A DNA stretch of 64,000 bases. Source: Halostagnicola sp. A56 (lineage in GTDB: Archaea; Halobacteriota; Halobacteria; Halobacteriales; Natrialbaceae). The stretch covers positions 485,943-549,942 of the forward strand of contig NZ_JMIP02000014.1 of assembly GCF_000691505.1 (NCBI RefSeq). Reading direction: 5' to 3'. The notes under the pieces are model-generated. The model was not told the DNA's origin, did no database searches, and saw nothing but the letters and a program-made list of their open reading frames with translations. Position numbers and translations under genes: made by a program. Shown here one piece after another: positions 16,861 to 26,700 of this stretch. Positions within the stretch are counted from its first letter, which is position 1, and the number at the start of each line of letters is the position of its first letter.

Positions 16861-16896
16861 CTATATGACCGGACGAGAAACCTCACGTCTGTTATC

Positions 16897-17565
16897 ATGG
16901 AGTTACAAGAGTTTACGCAGTCTAACGCACCAGACGAAGGCGGCGATGGATTTCAAAAGGAGAACAACCGGTTGCTCGATATCCCGCTCGACGGAACCGT
17001 GATGGTCAAAGCCGGATCGATGGTCGCCTACACCGGCGACATCACGTTCACGGGAAAATCGTCTGCCGAAGGTGGTCTCACCGGAATGGTAAAGGAGGCC
17101 GTCAGCGGGGAAGGGACGCCTATCATGGAGGCGACGGGAAACGGCCACCTGTATATCGCCGAACAGAGCAAGAAGGTCCAGTTACTCGACCTCGATGCCG
17201 ACGAATCGATCTCGGTCAACGGAAACGACGTTCTCGCGTTCGAAACGAGCGTCGACTACGAGATCAACACCGTCAAGAGCATCTCGGGGATGGCGGCGGG
17301 CGGCCTGACGAACGTCTACCTCTCGGGTCCGGGGGAAGTCGCGATTTCGACCCACGGCGATCCGCTCGTCGTGACGCCGCCGGTCTACACGGATCCGGAT
17401 GCGACGGTCGCGTGGAGCGCGAATCTCTCCCCGTCGTTCGAGACGAACAAGCTGTTCGAGATCGGTCAGACCTCCGGCGAATCGGTTCAGATGGAGTTCA
17501 CTGGATCGGAGGGGTTCGTCGTCGTCCAGCCGAACGAAGAAGGGTCCGTAACACAGGCCCAGTGA
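16897..17565 (+). CDS. AIM24 / TIGR00266-family protein
   Basis: The 222-residue protein (MELQEFTQSNAPDEGGDGF) has the beta-rich AIM24 fold pattern: DGTVMVKAGSMVAYTGDITF, a glycine-rich VKEAVSGEGTPIMEATG, GHLYIAEQSKKVQLLDLD, then SVNGNDVLAFE, GGLTNVYLSGPGEVAISTHG and a C-terminal SPSFETNKLFEIGQTSGE. Bacterial and archaeal members are uncharacterised. The yeast namesake is a mitochondrial inner-membrane protein. No signal peptide is present. A TATA-like CTATATG at about 16861 is about 36 nt upstream of the ATG. Confidence 0.85.
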   Translation: MELQEFTQSNAPDEGGDGFQKENNRLLDIPLDGTVMVKAGSMVAYTGDITFTGKSSAEGGLTGMVKEAVSGEGTPIMEATGNGHLYIAEQSKKVQLLDLDADESISVNGNDVLAFETSVDYEINTVKSISGMAAGGLTNVYLSGPGEVAISTHGDPLVVTPPVYTDPDATVAWSANLSPSFETNKLFEIGQTSGESVQMEFTGSEGFVVVQPNEEGSVTQAQ

Positions 17566-17644
17566 GTGACGTCAACCGTGCCGTTTCGCCTCGAGCGACG
17601 TCACCGACAACTCGAGGCAGGGCGATACCCTCTGAAACGGCCGC

Positions 17645-17690
17645 GTTGACATCCTCCCCGCCCTGAAACCAAGCGTTCTCCGTATCCCCC
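17645..17690. mobile_element. Possible IS200/IS605-type (TnpB) element end remnant
   Basis: The sequence TTGACATCCTCCCCGCCCTG at about 17646-17665 resembles, from memory, the conserved end found beside TnpB (IS1341-type) genes in haloarchaea. No transposase frame accompanies it. It sits directly downstream of the htpX stop. A similarity search against known element ends is needed to confirm it. Confidence 0.35.
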
Positions 17691-17694
17691 GTAA

Positions 17695-18677
17695 TTAGCT
17701 CGCCTCCACCGCTCGCTGTCGGTCCCGCAACGCGGCGATTCGATCCTCCGTCGACGGGTGGCTGCCGAACAGTCGTCGCTCGAGTCGGTGGAGTCGCCGT
17801 CGAAGCTCCCAGTAGGCTGGCTCGGTCTCACCGTCGGGCCCGAGCATGACCTTCTCCAGTTCCGTCGGCTCGAGCGGGAGGATCGACAACGAGGAAACCC
17901 CGGAGACCTGCCGGAGGTCACGAGCGGGCGTCTCGGATATGTGATGGTCTAACTTCCCGAGGCATCGGCGAGGGCGGCCGGCGACCCAGTTATCTCCGCC
18001 GCCGCTCGATCGGCGGCGACCTCTCTGGCTCTCGAGAGGTGGGCCGTGATCGTTCTGCCGACGACCCAGATCACGGCCGACAGCGCCGCAAGCGGAACGA
18101 TGATGACGATCGTCCATCCGGGCCGCTCGATCGCCGTGATCCGCGATCGCATCCCGTCGGCGAGAACGACCGGGAGGGAAACGACAGTCATCACCATCGC
18201 ATCCCTGTTTTTGACGTGTGCGAGTTCGTGGGCGATCACCGCCTCGAGTTCGGCGGGTTCGAGCGATTCGACCGTCCCGAGCGAGAGGATCAGGTGGACA
18301 GAGTCCGGCCGAAAGCCGACGGTCAGGGCCTCTGGCGTCTCCCGCTCTGAGACCGCGATGGTCGGGACGGGAACGTCGAGCTGGGCGGCGACGCGGGTCG
18401 TCGTCTCGTAGAGGTCCGGTGCCGTTTCTCGGTCCACGGGGTGGGCGTCCGCGAGCCGTTCGACCGTTCCGAGATGCGTGTACTCGAGATACCCGATCGT
18501 CAGTAGCGCCCCAGCGGTAACGATGAAGGCAATCTGTGGTGCGAAAGAGCTCTCGACGACGGCCAAGAGCGCGTAGAAAACGATCCAGACGCCCGCGAGT
18601 AGTCCGATCGTCACGACCGACAACCCGAGTATGGCGGCGACCATCCGAAGGCGGAGACTCGCTGCTCGAGTGGACAT
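17695..18677 (-). pseudogene. htpX: HtpX-like M48 membrane metalloprotease, frameshifted near 17962
   Basis: The frame from 18677 has two N-terminal transmembrane helices (residues about 12-60) and the zinc site HELAH at 150-154 with the downstream AREVAADRAAAEITG glutamate. It has further helices at about 165-215. It ends prematurely as ALADASGS-stop. The next frame supplies GKLDHHISETPARDLRQVSG, PLEPTELEKVMLG and a C-terminus with HPSTEDRIAALRD, the usual HtpX end. Adding one base at about 17961 (reverse strand GATGCCTCGGG, one C missing) restores 327 residues. HtpX degrades misfolded membrane proteins. The zinc ligands precede the break, but the conserved HP-S-ED-RI region is lost. Confidence 0.85.
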
Positions 18678-18839
18678 GGTCGTGTCGTTTCGCTGCTAGA
18701 ATATAGTACTGCCTGACACGATCTTCGTCACGTCCGTGTGACTGCCTGCCGGGTGGGCGAATCGGTCGTTTCTCGATTTATATGAGAGAGCGATCTCGCA
18801 GTATTCAGACGAGATGGCGACCCACACCGCTCGGCAGGA

Positions 18840-19361
18840 CTACTCGTCCACGCCTAACTCCGGGTCAGCGTCCGAGTCGGCGACCGCGGCCTCGAGTAAC
18901 GTCTGGCGATCCTGAAAGTACGCTGGCGCGTCGTGGTCGGCTTCGAACTGGATCACTCGCTCGAGTGCGTCCCGCCACTCCTCGTCGCCCTGTTGTAGTG
19001 TCGTCGCGAGATCGGTGTAGTCGGCAGCGAGACTCTGAAAGGCGTCCATTCGGGCCTGTTTCGCCTCGACGATGGTCTGTTTTTGCTCGAGATCTGCTTC
19101 GAGTTCCTCGATCGCCTCGAGGTCGACCTCGGGTTCGCGACCGCCGGGACCGACAGCCGAGGAAGGGGATTCGGGGCCGGTCACCGAGTCCGGACGCTCC
19201 TCGAGGCGCGTTCGGATCGCCGCCATCTCGTCGTCGATCTCGTCAAGTAATGCGTCGGCTTCCGCGCCCATCCGCTCGACGGATCCCGAGAGCAAGCCCG
19301 CCTGCGTCCGGCAGTACTCGAGGAGTTCGTCGACCGACACCGAATTCGCGTCCTCGCCCAT
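18840..19361 (-). CDS. Haloarchaeal coiled-coil protein of unknown function
   Basis: About 173 residues are encoded from MGEDANSVSVDELLEYC (start 19361; a Met three codons upstream is an alternative). The protein is acidic and largely helical: a first helix pair around 15-65 (CRTQAGLLSGSVERMGAEADALLDEIDD), a Pro/Gly-rich spacer, then a long coiled coil (LEAIEELEADLEQKQTIVEAKQ) and a globular-looking C-terminus (YTDLATTLQQGDEEW). No membrane segment or catalytic motif is seen. I do not recognise a family with certainty. Confidence 0.65.
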   Translation of the reverse strand: MGEDANSVSVDELLEYCRTQAGLLSGSVERMGAEADALLDEIDDEMAAIRTRLEERPDSVTGPESPSSAVGPGGREPEVDLEAIEELEADLEQKQTIVEAKQARMDAFQSLAADYTDLATTLQQGDEEWRDALERVIQFEADHDAPAYFQDRQTLLEAAVADSDADPELGVDE

Positions 19362-19465
19362 ACTCCACATTGGGACTCGGGGTGCAAGTCAGTTGGGTCA
19401 CTGGTCGGAAAACGAACGTGACGGAGGTCGTCGCCGTTCGACGAGCGACCCACACCGAGACGCCC

Positions 19466-19960
19466 TCACTGGCGGGTCGACAATAGAAAGCAAATGCCGT
19501 AGAGCGATCCGAGAATCCCGCCGAACACCACGAGGCCGATCAGAGTCGGTCGGTGGAAATACGGGAACGGCCGCTCGAAGCCGACGACTCTCCCCCACAG
19601 CGGCACCAGCGTGGCGACGAGCGATCCCCAGAGAACGATCCCGTACAGGAGTCCGGCGACGGCCGTCGCGATCGGAAAACCGATAGGACGCTCGAGACTC
19701 GTCACGCCGAACGGATCGAGACGCGAAAGCAACAGTACGACAGCGAGAAAGGCGATCCCGGCGACGAAGCTGTGGAGGAAGTGAAACGCCCACGCGACGG
19801 CCACGTCGTCCTGCCTGTACAGGGTGGCGACCGCCGTCATTCGCCCGGTTCGGTGCAGGAAGACTCCGAACACTAACCCGGCGATGAGCGCGCCGATCAC
19901 GGCGCTGGCGAAGGCTTCGTCTTCGGCCTCTCGCATGTCGACCGCTCGTCCGACGGACAT
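19466..19960 (-). CDS. Polytopic membrane protein of unknown function
   Basis: The 164-residue product has about five hydrophobic segments (FASAVIGALIAGLVFGVFL, FHFLHSFVAGIAFLAVVLLL, FPIATAVAGLLYGIVLWG, an LVATLVPLW stretch and IGLVVFGGILGSLYGICFLL). Loops carry conserved-looking polar residues (HFLHS, a PYFHR histidine). The pattern is that of a small haloarchaeal integral membrane protein. No transporter signature is recognised. An inner Met at 19936 is a possible start. Confidence 0.65.
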   Translation of the reverse strand: MSVGRAVDMREAEDEAFASAVIGALIAGLVFGVFLHRTGRMTAVATLYRQDDVAVAWAFHFLHSFVAGIAFLAVVLLLSRLDPFGVTSLERPIGFPIATAVAGLLYGIVLWGSLVATLVPLWGRVVGFERPFPYFHRPTLIGLVVFGGILGSLYGICFLLSTRQ

Positions 19961-20452
19961 CTGTGCAAGTCCCCTCGAGCGATCGGTCGTTTGTTATTGC
20001 TTCGATACGAACGGTGCGCGAGCGCTTTCCATCGAGCGGTTCGAGAGTTACGCTCGAGGGTTTCGACGGCGACGTTCGTCCTTTCGACGGGGTCGGATAC
20101 GAGCGAACGGGCTTCGGTCGAGACCTCGATCGCAATCGGGGTCTACCGGTCGGGGGCTCGAGACGGTTGCTGTCGGTAACCTGTTCTTACAGCCGAATAG
20201 CTTCTATTCCGAACGCTCAGGGCCGCTCATACGCTGTCTTAAACGACCGGAGTACCAAAGCCCGCCGGTCAATCTGCTCGATGCTGTTCGTTCATCTCAC
20301 TTCGATCCGCTCTGGGGACGCTTCTTCGACCGACCCCCGCCCCCGATCCGGATCGGATGAGATACTATGATACGATTCGAGTCCTCCACAGACCGCGCCA
20401 GTAGTACCAGTACGCATCCGGACTCGAACGTCCGTCCTACCGGTGAGAGACG
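19961..20452. other. Intergenic region without a recognised gene
   Basis: About 490 bases separate the membrane protein and the HTH_10 regulator. Frames here lack haloarchaeal protein character (arginine- and serine-rich). An ACTATGATACG stretch at about 20365-20375 could be part of the regulator's promoter. I see nothing else. Confidence 0.4.
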
Positions 20453-21127
20453 ATGACGACGATCGCGGAGATAACGGTCACCGCCGCCGATTTCGCGCTC
20501 GCAGACACCTGCCAGTCCACCCCCGAGCTCGAGCTTCGAGTCGAGAGCATCGCCGGGGAAGGACACCAACCGATGCCGCTCATCTGGTTCTCGAACGTCG
20601 ATCGCGAGACTGTCGAATCCGCGCTCGCGGACGATCCGACCGTGTGCGAATTTCGGCAACTGCTCACCAGTTCCGACGGTACGGAGCGACTCTATCGCCT
20701 CGAGTACGACTCGAGCGTCGTCGACGTGTGCGATTGTGTCTTCGACTACGACGGCTCGATACTCGAGGCGAGCGTCTCGAACGGCCAGTGGACGCTCAGA
20801 CTACTTTTCCCGCGTCGAGAGAGCCTCTCGAGTGCGATGGGGGCCATCGAGGGCCACGAGGTCACCGTCGACGTCCGACGGATGGTCGAGGCGGGCCGGA
20901 ACGCCGACCTCGAATCGAGCGCGGCGCTGACCGAACCCCAGCGCGAAGCGATCGCGGAAGCCTACCGGCAGGGCTACTACGACGTTCCGCGCGAGATCTC
21001 GCTCGAGGAACTTGCACGGGAGCTGAACATCTCGCATCAGGCACTGTCCGAACGGCTCCGTCGGGCGAATCGCGTGCTCGCCGGCGAACAACTGAATCAG
21101 CCGCGAGGCGAGATCGTCCGGAACTAG
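20453..21127 (+). CDS. HTH_10 (bacterio-opsin activator-type) transcriptional regulator
   Basis: The protein has 224 residues. The N-terminal sensor-like region (about 1-155) starts MTTIAEITVTAADFALADTC and has the alternating strands of Bat-type N-domains. It is followed by the HTH_10 domain at about 160-215: LTEPQREAIAEAYRQGYYDVP, ISLEELARELNISHQALSERLRRAN. This C-terminal pattern is the hallmark of the haloarchaeal bacterioopsin-activator family. It has no GAF, PAS or receiver domain of its own. It is a single gene with its own promoter, and no target gene is obvious next to it. Confidence 0.88.
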   Translation: MTTIAEITVTAADFALADTCQSTPELELRVESIAGEGHQPMPLIWFSNVDRETVESALADDPTVCEFRQLLTSSDGTERLYRLEYDSSVVDVCDCVFDYDGSILEASVSNGQWTLRLLFPRRESLSSAMGAIEGHEVTVDVRRMVEAGRNADLESSAALTEPQREAIAEAYRQGYYDVPREISLEELARELNISHQALSERLRRANRVLAGEQLNQPRGEIVRN

Positions 21128-21472
21128 GCGAGCGGACTCACCGTGTGCGAACCGACCGACGGAACGTATCAATACTCACGCTAGTCGCGGAGTAGTGACG
21201 GTTCGGTCACCATACAGACGCTGTAGTGGATCCCCCACGACGGTTCGACGCTGCCTGTCATGGCGACAGCCTGCGGTTAGCTACGTAGGGGCACGTGGTA
21301 CCAGTAGCGCGTGGGCACCTCGTCTCCGACATCGCCCACACATCCGCGAGAACTGTCCGAAAGCGACCGCACGTTTCGACGAAACCGGTCGCTCGCCCTG
21401 TGAGCGCCGGGTCCCGTCTAACGGCGTCATCCGGCGTCTTTTAGACGAATTCGAGGAGAACCCTCGCCCACC
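21128..21472. other. Intergenic region without a recognised gene
   Basis: About 345 bases lie between the convergent HTH_10 regulator and the lipoprotein. No frame shows coding character and no clear terminator or repeat was seen. Confidence 0.4.
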
Positions 21473-22528
21473 TCAGAAATACGCCTGTGTCCGAACGGTT
21501 CCCGACACGGTCACCGCTCGACCGTCTTCCTCGACCGAGTAGTCCTCGAGCGTCGCGAACTCGTCGCCGAGATCGCGATTACGCTCGATGTACGACTCGA
21601 CGTCGTCCGCGACCGCGTTTCGTTCCGATTCATACAGGAAGACGGCGGAAATCTCCGCCGACTCGCCGTCGATCGAACTCGCCCTCGAGCGACCGATGAG
21701 TCCCGTTTCCCACCCGGCTTCCTCGCTCCCAGTTCCGAACCGTTCTTCGGGGTTTTCGGTTAGCACCCCGCTGTTGATGTGGCCCTGATCGAACTGCGAT
21801 AGCAGTTCGTTGGCGTCGTCATCGTCGGTTAGACGCGGAGAACCATCGACGTTCGCGTCGATCGCGATCTCGAGAACCGTGAGGTGATCGATGTTACTCC
21901 GGTCGGACGTGATCTGAATAATCACTTCCTCACCGACGCCGATCGCGGCGGTTCCGGTCTCGTAGAAATCGTACCCCTCGTATTCTCCTTCCCCCGAGAG
22001 GCCGTCGCCGGCCCAGTCCTCGAGGGTGTCTTCGACTGCGTCGGCTTCGAACGCACCCCCGAGGATGTCGATGGTGACGGTGGAGCGTTGCTGTGCTGTA
22101 GTCGTCTCGCCAAACTGGTTCTGGCGAGTGTACTCCCACTCCCACGCGAGGTTCTGGGAAAGCTGCCAGTCGAGATCGGAGGCAGGAACGCCGACCCGTT
22201 CACGAAGCTGGGCTACCGAACCGCCCTGTAGTTGCTGGTACCCGTCAAGTTCGTCCGCGTAGTCGAATATCGGTTCGGGGAGGACGTACTGGAACCCCGC
22301 GTCGGTTCGCGTACTTTCCGAAATCTCGAAGTCTTGGTTCCCCGACGTATCCAGTATCTCCTCGAACGCTGGGTCGGCGAGCCAGTTGCCCATCGACACC
22401 CCACCGTAGTCGTCGCCCCCGACGAACGGGATACTTCCCGTACAGCCGGCGAGACTCGCAATCCCCACTGTTGCAATGCCTGTACTGCCGCGCCGGATGA
22501 GACTCCGGCGTGATAGGTCTTCCCCCAT
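21473..22528 (-). CDS. TAT-exported lipoprotein of unknown function
   Basis: From the ATG at 22528 (a GTG two codons earlier is the alternative) the product has 351 residues. The N-terminus GEDLSRRSLIRRGSTG has the twin-arginine motif, followed by a hydrophobic stretch and the lipobox SLAGC, so the mature protein should be a lipid-anchored surface protein. The rest is acidic and beta-rich with repeated use of D-W, Y and E. Recognisable blocks include RERVGVPASDLDWQLSQNL, TVTIDILGGAFEADAVEDTL and VSGTVRTQAYF at the end. No enzyme motif or solute-binding fold is recognised. Upstream DNA is AT-rich, consistent with a promoter. Confidence 0.78.
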   Translation of the reverse strand: MGEDLSRRSLIRRGSTGIATVGIASLAGCTGSIPFVGGDDYGGVSMGNWLADPAFEEILDTSGNQDFEISESTRTDAGFQYVLPEPIFDYADELDGYQQLQGGSVAQLRERVGVPASDLDWQLSQNLAWEWEYTRQNQFGETTTAQQRSTVTIDILGGAFEADAVEDTLEDWAGDGLSGEGEYEGYDFYETGTAAIGVGEEVIIQITSDRSNIDHLTVLEIAIDANVDGSPRLTDDDDANELLSQFDQGHINSGVLTENPEERFGTGSEEAGWETGLIGRSRASSIDGESAEISAVFLYESERNAVADDVESYIERNRDLGDEFATLEDYSVEEDGRAVTVSGTVRTQAYF

Positions 22529-22715
22529 AGTCACAAATTTGATAGTATGGATGAATAACTATTCCGGTTCGGACAATATTCAGTTCAACAGGACTGTCTT
22601 TGTCGATCATCAGTTATTACCATCATACTTATCAATAGTTTGTCGGCAGCTCTCAGCAGCCACCTCCTGCTGGCGCGCTCGAGGTCAGTCCGGCTCGACG
22701 GCAGTAACGGAGCCG

Positions 22716-23675
22716 CTAGGCCAGCCGCTCGAGCGTGTCCTCGTTGGCCTCGATCAGTTGGATCAGGACGGACGCGAACAGCGATTCGACGCTCCAGATC
22801 GCGGTCTCGCTCCCGTCGTCGTCGACGACGCTCAAGAGCACGCTGTCGTCGTCGACGACGGCGATCCGTCCGGATCGTTCGTCTTCCGTTCGCGGTTCGC
22901 ACGGTTCGTGAACGCGGACGTTTTCACAGTCCGCGAGTCGCTCGCGAACCGACGGTGCGGTGCTGATGGCGGTGACCGAGACATCGTCGCCCGCCTGGTC
23001 CTCGAGAACGCGCCCTATTTCGGAGTCGAATAGCGCCGGCAATCGGACGGCGAAGACGATCCGCTCGTCGGCGTTCGAAAGCAGGTCGACGATGCGATCG
23101 TCGACGCGCCCGCGCCCTCGAACCGTCCAGATCTCTTCGGTGGTCTCCTCGGTCGGCGTTTCCGCCTGCACGCACTCGACGTACTCGAGGGCCCGATCCT
23201 GTTCGCGTTCGAACCGCGAACGAAGCGTCTCTCTGGCTTCCTCGACCCGGACCGGTCGGTATCGGATCGGACTGGCGTGGTGGACCTCGAGCAGGCCGCG
23301 TCGCTCTAAGTTCTCGGCGACGCTGTAGACCTGCGAGCGGGGAACGTCGGTGACCTCGGCGACGTCGCGCGCCGTTCCCGACCCCAGGCGGTGAAGCGCG
23401 ATGAAGACCTTCGCCTCGTAGCCGGTGAGCCCGAGGCATTCGAACGCCTCGACCGCGCTCCCTTCGTCGTTGGCGCGCGGTGCGTCGTCGGCGCGTACGG
23501 CGTTATCGGTGGGTTGTGCGTCGTCGCATACCGTGTTATCGGTGCTCGGAGCATCGTCAGAACGCGGTGTGGCGTCCGACTCCGACCGCTCACTGGCCTG
23601 TCCCGAGCCATCCGCTTCGGCCGGGCGCGCCGACTCGCTGGCTTCGGACTCGTCGTCATCTTCCGTCACGGTCAT
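22716..23675 (-). CDS. TrmB-family regulator encoded immediately after an RND exporter
   Basis: From the ATG at 23675 the product has 319 residues; a Met at 23732 is an alternative start. Residues 1-75 are an unusual disordered acidic tract with DDAxxTDN-type repeats. The winged helix follows at about 80-145 (LGLTGYEAKVFIALHRLGSG, TARDVAEVTDVPRSQVYSVAE, RRGLLEVHHASPIRYRPV). A PLD-like C-domain carries RIVDLLSNADERIVFAVRL and RIAVVDDDSVLLSVVDDDG. The exporter gene ends 72 bases upstream in the same direction, so the two are probably one operon and the regulator may control the exporter. Confidence 0.83.
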   Translation of the reverse strand: MTVTEDDDESEASESARPAEADGSGQASERSESDATPRSDDAPSTDNTVCDDAQPTDNAVRADDAPRANDEGSAVEAFECLGLTGYEAKVFIALHRLGSGTARDVAEVTDVPRSQVYSVAENLERRGLLEVHHASPIRYRPVRVEEARETLRSRFEREQDRALEYVECVQAETPTEETTEEIWTVRGRGRVDDRIVDLLSNADERIVFAVRLPALFDSEIGRVLEDQAGDDVSVTAISTAPSVRERLADCENVRVHEPCEPRTEDERSGRIAVVDDDSVLLSVVDDDGSETAIWSVESLFASVLIQLIEANEDTLERLA

Positions 23676-23747
23676 CACCTCGTCTGCGGGCGCGGGCCGC
23701 CATCTCGAGTCGCTTTCTCCACGGCAACTCACGACGCTGGGGATTCG

Positions 23748-26700
23748 TCATCGCTCGTCACCGTCCGAACCAGCGGACTCGGCTTCCTCAGACTGGAGTT
23801 TGGGGCGGCCGCCGTCGCTCGCCGCGGTCGCGGACGCCGGTCGGCTCGAGGGATCGAAGGAGACATCCGGCCCGAAATAGCGCGTCCAGAACACGAGCAG
23901 TGTCGGCAAGACGACGACGCTGGCGAGGAACGCGTACGTGATCGTCAGCGCGGTGATGATCCCGAACTGTCTGAGCACGGGCAGGATCGCGAACGCGAGC
24001 GTGCCAAAGCCGCCGATCGTCGTCGCCGCGCTTCCAAGCAGCGCGCCGCCGGTTCCGGTGACGGTCGTGTACATCGCGTGCCAGACGTTGCCCTGGCGCT
24101 CGAGTTCGAGAGTGTAGCGGGCGCTGACGTGGATGCTGTAGGCCACGCCGAGCCCGATAGTCAGGCTCGTGATCATCCCCGTCAGGACGTTAAACGGCAT
24201 CCCGATGAGGTACATCGTCCCGAGGATCCAGCTCACCGAGAACGCGACCGGGAGCAACGTTACGGCACCCAGCGTCGCGCTGTTGCCGGTCAGTCGGTAG
24301 GCCACGGAGAGGAAGACGAAGACGGACACGAGCGTGATCGCGAGACTCTGCAGGACCGTCTCGAGCAGGTCCTGTTCGACGACGTAGCTGACGACCGGGT
24401 CGCCCGTCGCGATGGCACTCCAGCGGCCGTCGGGTTCGGTGACGAACTGGTCGCCGCCCCCGCCGCTGTCGCCGATTCCCGCGGCGATCGTTCGCATTTC
24501 GTCGGTCGTCTCGTCGAAGCCCGCGTCCCCGTCGATGGCGACAACCATGCGGACGGACTCGTACTCGCCGTCGTCAGTTCGGTGGATGACCTGGGTTGCG
24601 CCCTCCTCGTTGACCTCGAAGAGTTCGTCGTACAGCGCGGAGACGTTCTCGTCGGGCACATCGTCGCCGTTCGTGTCCGCGGCGGCGTACGACTCGTTGA
24701 ACGACTCGTTCTGCGCGGCGGTCTCTTCCATCACCGAGAGCGGGCTCTGCACGTCAGCCTCGCCGTTTGCGAGCGTATAGGCGACGTCGCTTTCGGCCGC
24801 CTCGGCTTCCGCGTCTGCTACTCGCTCGAGCGTCTCGTCGTCGGTCACCGCCCCGTGCGTGAGTATCTCGGCTTGCGAGTCAGCACGCTGGAAGTTCTCG
24901 TTGACGTAATCGAGGTCGTCGGTGGCCTGGTACTCGCCGGGGCTCATCGGTCCGGGCAGGTTCTCAGTCCACCCGGGCGGGCTCTCCGCGAGGAAGTCCT
25001 CCTGGTTGAAACTGGTGTCGACCTGCGTCGCGCCGTAGACGCCGCCGGCGGTCAGCAACAGGACGGCGACGATGAGAATCAGCGGGGCCTTCCGCGCCGC
25101 AGTCGATCCTACGGCCAGGACGTCGCTGAAGCGCCCCTCACCGGTCCCGAACGCCCGCTTTCGCCGGTCGTAGCCGCGGGCCTCGAGGAACGAGTCGATC
25201 TCGATTTTCGCCGCGGGGACGAGCCCGCCGAAGACGATCAACGCGGCGACGATACCGACGGAGCTCACGATACCGAACTCCTGAATCGGGCCGATGGGAC
25301 TCACGAGGTTCGCGAGGAAGCCGATGGCGGTCGTCGCGGTGACCCAGACAAGAGCGATGCCGACGCCCGCGAGCGCGATCCGCATCGATCCGCGTACGTC
25401 GTCCGGCTCCTGTTTCCCGCCGGTCGCCTCGGCTCCCGACTGCGCGGTCGAGCCGCCCTCCACCCCGCGTTGCTCACGGTGGCGCATGAAGACGTGAATC
25501 GCGTAGTCGATAGAGAGCCCGATAAGTAAGACCGGGACGGCGACGAACATCTGGTTGAACGCGATCCCCGCCCACCCCATGAACCCGAACGTCCAGAGCA
25601 GGACGGCCCCGATGCCGGCCACTCCGAGGACGATGTCGATCGGATCGCGGTAGGCGACCGCGAGCGCGGCGACGACGAACAGGAGCGCGAGCGGGCCGAC
25701 GATGGCCAGACTGTCCGCCATCGAGCCGTCGATCTCGTCGGTGAGAATGCCGCCGCCGAAGACGATGTAACCGCCCGCGAGTTCGTCGTCGTCGTAGTCG
25801 GTCGCGAGTTCGCGGATGTCGAGTTGGCTCTCGACGATTCGGTCGCTAACCGCGCCCATCTCCGCACCGCCGCTCCCGCCGCCCGAACCGGACTGGGTGA
25901 TCAGGGTCATCCGCGCGTCAGCCTCGGTCGAGCCGGGTTCGTACGACGAGGGCATCAGTCCGAGCGCTGTGTCCCCGCCCGATTCGGCGTCGTCGCTCAA
26001 GGTCCGCTCGACGGCGTTTTCGAACTCCTCATCGTCGAGGCCCTCGAGCGCCTCGATCTGTTCTTCGAGCGAGGGCCGTTCGCTATCTTGGCCGCTCTCC
26101 TCGAGCGCCGCTTGCTCCTCCTCGAGTTGCTCGGATTCAGACTCGAGGGCCGCGTACTCGTCCTCGAGGACGCCCATCGTCGCGGCGGTGTAGACCTCCT
26201 CCATTTGCGCCGTCAGTTCGCTGTAGGCCTCCTGCTCCTGGACCTGTTCGCCGTACTCGGCCTCGAGTGCGGCGAGTTGGGACTCGATCGAGCGGGCGTT
26301 CTCGACCGCGTCTTCGTAGGCGGCGGTCTGTTCCTCGTCGAGTCCCGCGGTCGCCTCGGAGACGGTTTCGTCTATCTGTGCCTCGTACGCTTCGGCCTGG
26401 GCCTCGTACTCCGGACTCCCGGGCTCGGCCGTCGCGTTCAACTCCTCGTAGGCGCGCTGGGTTTCGCGAACGTCGTCGATACCCGCGCTGAGTCGCTCGC
26501 TGGTCGCGTTGAGTTCGGCGCTTCGGTTCTCGAGTTCGCTCCCCCGCTGTTCGAGTTCGGCGACCTGCTCGTCGGCGATCGCGGTGTAGGCCACGAGGTT
26601 CTCGACGCCGACGATCGGGTTCTCATCGGCGAGGGTGTCGTTGATCGACTCGTCGTCCCGAAGTTCCTGCTGGAACTCGAGCGAGGCGAGCAACGACTCC

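Noticed and set aside
22815-22862. Palindromic GTCGTCGTCGACGACG runs as regulatory sites
   Set aside because: They are aspartate codon repeats inside the TrmB coding region and occur widely in acidic haloarchaeal genes.
23391-25529. A 712-residue open frame on the + strand
   Set aside because: It lies antisense to the RND exporter and its TrmB gene, and its composition (charged, no domain) is the mirror of high-GC coding DNA.
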